Origin: Mikania micrantha
Lineage: Eukaryota; Streptophyta; Magnoliopsida; Asterales; Asteraceae
DNA length: 64,000 nt
NCBI GenBank assembly: GCA_009363875.1
Contig: CM018691.1
Span: forward strand, 38,293,446-38,357,445
Direction: 5' to 3'
A program made the translations under genes and the position numbers. A model generated the notes under the pieces. It did no database searches. It was not told the DNA's origin and saw only the letters and a list, made by a program, of their open reading frames with translations. This document shows, in pieces, positions 59,951 through 64,000 of this stretch (position 1 is the first letter of the stretch; each line of letters starts with the position of its first letter).

Positions 59951-60014
59951 GTTGAGTTGGTAGGATGTGTGTGATATGAGTGAGGGGTCGCGGGTTCGAG
60001 CCCGGCTCCTACTG
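59951..60014 (+). other. tRNA-like A-box/B-box segment in the 3' LTR
   Basis: Same segment as 51367-51430; B-box GGTTCGAGCCC at 59993-60003. Confidence 0.55.
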
Positions 60015-60400
60015 GTTTTGGATTTTTAAATCATTTTCAGTATTTTTATCATAACTCTTTCATTATAACTCCGTTTCGATTGGTTCAAGTTGCGTTGGAA
60101 CCGTAACGAAATCCCGAACAAAATAAAATAATAGAATTTATATTTTAACTCGAAAACGAAATCGCGTATAATTACGCTTGATTAAATAAAATCATAAACG
60201 ATGTTATGATTTTATTAAACGATTTCAAAGTTACGCGTACATACATTTCCAACACTCTAACATACGTGTGTTGACACGTATGTGATTCCAAACACAAGAT
60301 GACATTCCGAATAACACTTAGTGATTGTTAAAAAACAGGTTCTTCGTAGAGGACTTTCTACGCGATTTCACGTGTTTGATCATTCTATTCACAATCAAAG

Positions 60401-60892
60401 GTGCGTACACGGCCCGTTTTCCTAGTTAACTGTTTTGGGGGAGAAAACATGTGCAACACACATTTTTAGATACATATCACTTGCATGAGTTAGCTGTTTA
60501 CATTAAGTGCAAATATAGCATTACAAAGCCTTACATATCGAACCGTTTAGTTTGCCGTAGTGCAAAGCGTGGTAGTTGAAGATAGATCTATTGGGTTTGA
60601 CAAACCTCACTTGGTAGATGGTATCTACGCAAGTGTTTAACTGACCAAACACTCATTACTATTGTTTATGCTAGACAATAGGGAAAAGGCTATCAAACAT
60701 TACAACAGTCAGCTTCGGTGTCGACCGCTTATGTAAATAGTACAATGACTAGCTATCATGACCATGCAATGTGTGATTATGTTATCTGCAAACATTACAT
60801 TTCAAACAGTTGTTCAAACATTTGTGATTACTACTAATCAAACCTGTGTATGCACCAACCTTTGTGTTGACCTGATTTACATGTTTTCTCAG
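60401..60892 (+). other. Candidate leader intron, 3' LTR copy
   Basis: Same donor (GTGCGT) and acceptor (TTTTCTCAG) as at 51817-52308. Confidence 0.3.
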
Positions 60893-61205
60893 GACGCTAA
60901 GGTACAAGAACAGTCAAGCAGGGACTAGGAGATCGAGTCTCATGCATCAATTACATTTCAGTTGTTTTGAATTTGGTTATTTAAAACATTTACATTGTAA
61001 TTCACATTTGTGGTGAACATGGTGTTGGTTTACTTTTACAAACGCTTCCGCAACGTTAAAACTTTGAAATTTTACAGTTTTAGACCAAAATATGTTCTGA
61101 AAATCATATAGAGGTCTTCGTTATGTCTAATGATCTGAGATCCTGGTTTGTCACGTCCCAAACGGTATGATTCCGTTAGTTGAAAATTGGGGGTGTGACA
61201 GCCGG

Positions 61206-61342
61206 GCAGGCATAAAGGAGCATGGTTGGAGGAACTGCCTCATGTCTTGTGGGCACACCATACTATGCACAAGACAGGGACATGGGAAACACCTTTCAGC
61301 CTCACCTACGGCACTGAGGCAATGATACCGGTCAAACACGGT
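61206..61342 (+). pseudogene. Integrase, 3' part, of the second Tat element
   Basis: KEHGWLEELPHVLWAHHTMH then TPFSLTYGTEAMIPV continues the integrase interrupted at 50025. Homology ends at about 61342, where LTR-like sequence of the next element begins. Confidence 0.85.
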
Positions 61343-62344
61343 CAATGTTGACCAACATGAGCAAACACAGTCAATGTGGACTGACACGGACAAACATAAC
61401 AGCCGAGGGTTGTTGAGCACAAGCACGAACACGAACACGGTCACTTACACGAACTCACGTTTGGTATACGATATAGGTAGCCGGTGACCGTCACGCTTTT
61501 CCAGCAGGAGCTTACGCATTTATTTCCGATCTTCTCTAAGGTGAGTTTACGGCCCCTCTTTACTCTTTTACAAAGCTTTTCAAATAGGGAGAGATTACTT
61601 GTTGAATCGAGTCAAACACTATTACTGTACAAACATTATTTGTGTATGTTGGTTTATTAGACAAACATTAAGTGTTGTAATCGTATCAAGCCCTCACAAA
61701 GTCTTACCGTTAATGTACAAACAACGAGGACTTTGAATAAATCTGTTTGGGTGCGACAAACCCCACGTGGCACAATACTGACTGGAGGTCGGGACATGTG
61801 AAATCTCGACCTAGCTTGCTATGTTATTACGAGACATAGCGGAGGCAAGGACTAACAAGTTTAGTTCAGTAGTGACGCACTGACACTTGGAGCCTAGGGC
61901 TCGGGACTAACATTTTAATAAACAACATGACACATGCTTTCTTATTACTATGTATATCAAAACCTATGAACTCACCAACCATTGTGTTGACACTTTTTCT
62001 TAAACTTGTATTCTCAAGTAACTAGCTGCTTATGGAAATCAGGATGCACCTAAGTATTGAGCATAGGACGTGCATTTCATTACATGATATTTTGAACAAA
62101 CAATTTAGTTTAATGATTATGTATTTTAAAACAATGTGATGTCTCACATTTTGTTATTCCACTGCATTTATCAGACATTTTATATTCCGCTGCTTATTTT
62201 TTTTTTACTATTTGGTTATATTTATGTCAAACAACATATTTTGAAAATGCATATAGAATTGTTCTATATGACCGTGAGCTGCGATTCTGGCCACGTCACA
62301 CCCATGTGGACTGACACCACACGTGAGAATTTGGGGGTGTGACA
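61343..62344 (+). repeat. 5' LTR, 5'-truncated
   Basis: It shares with other long LTRs GTCAA-rich repeats, GGTGAGTTTACGGCCCC (61540), CACCAACCATTGTGTTGAC (61974) and the terminal GGGGGTGTGACA. About 1 kb remains of a probable 2-2.6 kb. Confidence 0.85.
61541..62018 (+). other. Candidate leader intron in the truncated LTR
   Basis: Perfect donor AAG|GTGAGT at 61540/61541. The acceptor TTGTATTCTCAAG ends at 62018 (CAG changed to AAG). Confidence 0.3.
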
Positions 62345-62347
62345 GAC

Positions 62348-62360
62348 TGGTATCAGAGCC
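62348..62360 (+). promoter_or_regulatory. Primer-binding site, initiator tRNA-Met type
   Basis: TGGTATCAGAGCC, three bases after the LTR end. Confidence 0.92.
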
Positions 62361-62501
62361 TTGGTTATAGAGAACTACGTTTACATATTGTAAACTTAGA
62401 CTATAGCCATTGCTCAACATTAGACACTACACTTAAACATTGCACAATGATGTGATGTTATTATTATTACTATCTATTACTTACTAATTTAAGATTTCAG
62501 G

Positions 62502-63182
62502 ATGGCCGACAACAATGACGAGGGGAGGAACCCGGGGAAACGCCCCGCGAAAACGAGCTGATGGAGGAGGACCGTCAGAGGATACGAGACATCGTATCAC
62601 ATGTGGACGTTGAGGAGGCCGAGAGAGCGCGTTTAGCGAAACGCGCTAGGTCGTGGAGTTGGTACCCACATATGGTATAGGATTGTGTTATAGAGGAAAG
62701 AGTACCACTCCAGCGACTGCGGACTGATGACCCTTGCGCTCATCGAATTCGTGGCCCATGTTGCTCGGACATCTTGGGAGGCCCGTAGGTCGCACGAGCG
62801 AGATGAGGAAGTCAGGGCTCTCTGAGAGGAGAACCAGCACCTCCGGGGACAGATGGACTACTTGCGAGAGCAAGTAGCGGACGAGATTGCGGCACTCCAG
62901 AACCGGACAACGCATTTGGAGGAGCGGCAGGGAGAGGTCGCTGCGGAGGTTCAGAACCAAGGCAAGTGACTAGCTGCGGTGGAGGTCGCGAACGAGGAGA
63001 ACCAGGCGATACTCTAGAACACTTGGGCCGAGCAGCTGATTGTGGAGCCTGAGCAGGAACAGGAGCCTCAGTTCGAGGCCAAGGACCATGAAGAGGGTGA
63101 CTTTGATGAGGATCCTAAGGAGGACCAGGACGACGGCCCAACAGACAGTGGAGACTTGCACTCCACTATTGTTTCGGATTAG
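62502..63182 (+). pseudogene. Accessory ORF upstream of gag (coiled-coil-like protein)
   Basis: ATG at 62502 (MADNNDEGRNPGKRPAKT), then an early stop and frame change. The rest is readable in pieces: MEEDRQRIRDIVSHVDVEEA, WSWYPHMV, DCVIEERVPL (62655-62710), then EENQHLRGQMDYLREQVADE, IAALQNRTTHLEERQGEVAA, and an acidic tail ending TVVSD-like residues at 63182. Several stops interrupt it. The position, the W-W-Y/F-P..EERV motif and the coiled-coil-like body match 52748-53452. Unknown family. Confidence 0.65.
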
Positions 63183-63416
63183 TTAGCTTGTTTTCTTTCA
63201 GTTTACTTTACTTTCTATACGCCTATATGAGCGGGATGTGCTCATACAAATCATTTTAGTTATGTTCTGTTCTGAAAATCATTGTACTTCAAGCTGATAT
63301 TAATGAAATGATATTTTGTTTTATTTTACTGTATATTTTGACTATGGTTGCTTGCTAACATAACATCTAACATAACTCCTGACTAACACTCTATCCCTTC
63401 CATATAGAAACCGACT

Positions 63417-64000
63417 ATGGCTGGAAGAGGAACGCATACCCGCCATCCCAAACGAACAATTGGTGCGGCAACCATCAAGATGATGGTTGATCGCCGTGTC
63501 AACAAGGCGATTGCCGAGTCTGAGGCAAGTCGTCAGCACACGGTTCCACGAACTGTGTAAACTGTGCCCGGGAATGGTGACCCCGGAGTATAAGAAAATT
63601 GAACAATTCATCAGTGGACTGCCCGAGCAGATCCAAAGCATGGTCACAGCTTCTTACCCAACTCAGATCCAACCTACCATCCGGCTAGCACACAAACTTA
63701 CCGACCAGGCTGTGGCACAAGGAAAGCTACCTAAGCGGGTTGAACATTTGAAGCCTCAAGATAGCCACAAGCGTAAGTGGGAGCCCAGCCATCACCAGAC
63801 TCACTCATCGCATCAGCAACAATCAAGACCAGCACTTGCCAGAGCTTTCACAGCTACCTAACTCGACAACAAAGGGAAGGGTGTATACGAAGGGAAATAC
63901 CCTCTGTGCAACCGGTGTTCTTATCATCACTTTGGGCAATGCGAAAGGTACCATTGCCTGAAGTGCGGGCGACATGGCCACATGGCCAAAGATTGCAGAA
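63417..64000 (+). pseudogene. Gag of the third Tekay-type element, internally deleted, partial
   Basis: ATG at 63417 (MAGRGTHTRHPKRTIGAAT). After about 45 codons the sequence jumps to the C-terminal gag core (FHELCKLCPGMVTPEYKKIE, FISGLPEQIQSMVTAS), so most of the N-terminal core is deleted. A Lys/His/Gln-rich linker and a first CCHC knuckle CLKCGRHGHMAKDC follow at the window end. A stop lies at the deletion junction (63557-63559) and another at 63859-63861. Confidence 0.9.

Larger units (their letters stand above)
50026..61200 (+). mobile_element. Young chromodomain gypsy (Tekay/Del-type) element, defective
   Basis: LTRs of 2591 bp (50026-52616) and 2592 bp (58609-61200) start TGTGA and end TGTGACA. 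The 5 bp target duplication GCCGG (50021-50025 and 61201-61205) is perfect. By eye the LTRs differ by 17 substitutions and one indel (about 0.7%). The order is primer site, accessory ORF, gag, protease, RT, RNase H, integrase with chromodomain-like tail, polypurine tract. Two deletions in integrase and several stops make it non-autonomous. Confidence 0.96.
58609..61200 (+). repeat. 3' LTR of the young Tekay-type element
   Basis: 2592 bp, TGTGATAATCC to GGGGGTGTGACA, followed by the GCCGG duplication. Confidence 0.97.
44720..61342 (+). mobile_element. Second Tat-type gypsy element, interrupted by the 50026-61200 element
   Basis: LTR, TGGCGCC primer site, gag, protease-RT, two RNase H regions and integrase in gypsy order. 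Integrase stops at 50020 (..GIKARLAG) and resumes at 61206 (HGWLEELPHVLWAHHTMHKT in the corresponding frame) after the nested element. No 3' LTR is present; sequence changes abruptly to another LTR near 61343. Stops and indels are numerous. Confidence 0.85.
61343..64000 (+). mobile_element. Third Tekay-type element, 5' truncated and running off the window
   Basis: A partial LTR (61343-62344) ends GGGGGTGTGACA and is followed by a perfect initiator-tRNA-Met primer site, an accessory ORF and gag up to the window end. It shares LTR blocks, leader and gene order with the 50026 element but is clearly diverged. It joins the broken integrase of the second Tat element without visible LTR start. Confidence 0.88.

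Noticed and set aside
61151..61444. 97-codon minus-strand ORF across the LTR end
   Set aside because: Spans the junction of two elements and is low complexity; chance.
1..64000. CRISPR arrays, bacterial operons, phage genes
   Set aside because: No spaced identical repeats, no ribosome-binding-site organisation; content is plant nuclear.

Overview
The window looks like gene-poor, transposon-dense nuclear DNA of a flowering plant. The evidence is nested Ty3/gypsy and Ty1/copia LTR retrotransposons with initiator-tRNA-Met or TGGCGCC primer sites, a CACTA transposase relic, TA-targeting MITEs, a TRIM, nuclear copies of plastid ribosomal-protein genes, and split exons with GT/AG borders of a leucine-rich-repeat receptor-like protein (RLP). 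A eudicot, possibly Asteraceae, is my guess from the general look of the elements; it was not tested.

Layout. 1-3299 is most of a long Tekay-type LTR, inserted in a gypsy pol fragment (3301-3745). A foldback MITE sits at 4521-4912. 6112-12865 is a small coding-free LTR element whose 3' LTR was split by a minus-strand copia element (7960-12848). 14478-27623 carries, on the minus strand, four phase-compatible exons of an RLP gene. The third and fourth are about 12.1 kb apart. That intron holds a CACTA element, a minisatellite with higher-order structure, plastid rpl23-rpl2 and rpl16 copies, a TRIM inside rpl2, and several MITEs. 28354-29134 is a TIR element with an internal minisatellite. 30576-43132 is an old Tat-type gypsy element with dual RNase H and a long decayed antisense reading frame between integrase and 3' LTR; its 3' LTR is split by a solo LTR (40395-42830). 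44720-61342 is a second, badly broken Tat-type element, interrupted inside integrase by a young chromodomain (Tekay/Del-type) element at 50026-61200 with near-identical 2.6 kb LTRs and a perfect GCCGG target duplication. From about 61343 to the window end is another Tekay-type element with a truncated LTR, an accessory ORF and the start of gag.

No intact host gene is visible. The only host-like gene is the RLP, whose 3' portion was not found. Every retroelement polyprotein has stops, frameshifts or deletions. The observations most worth following are: (i) a conserved splice-donor/acceptor-like pair at matching places in four diverged Tekay-type LTRs; (ii) an extra coiled-coil-like ORF upstream of gag shared by two different Tekay-type elements; (iii) the antisense ORF of the Tat element; (iv) a tRNA-like A-box/B-box segment inside both LTRs of the young element; (v) a duplicated polypurine-tract module in that same element. 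All calls come from reading the sequence; no database search was run.
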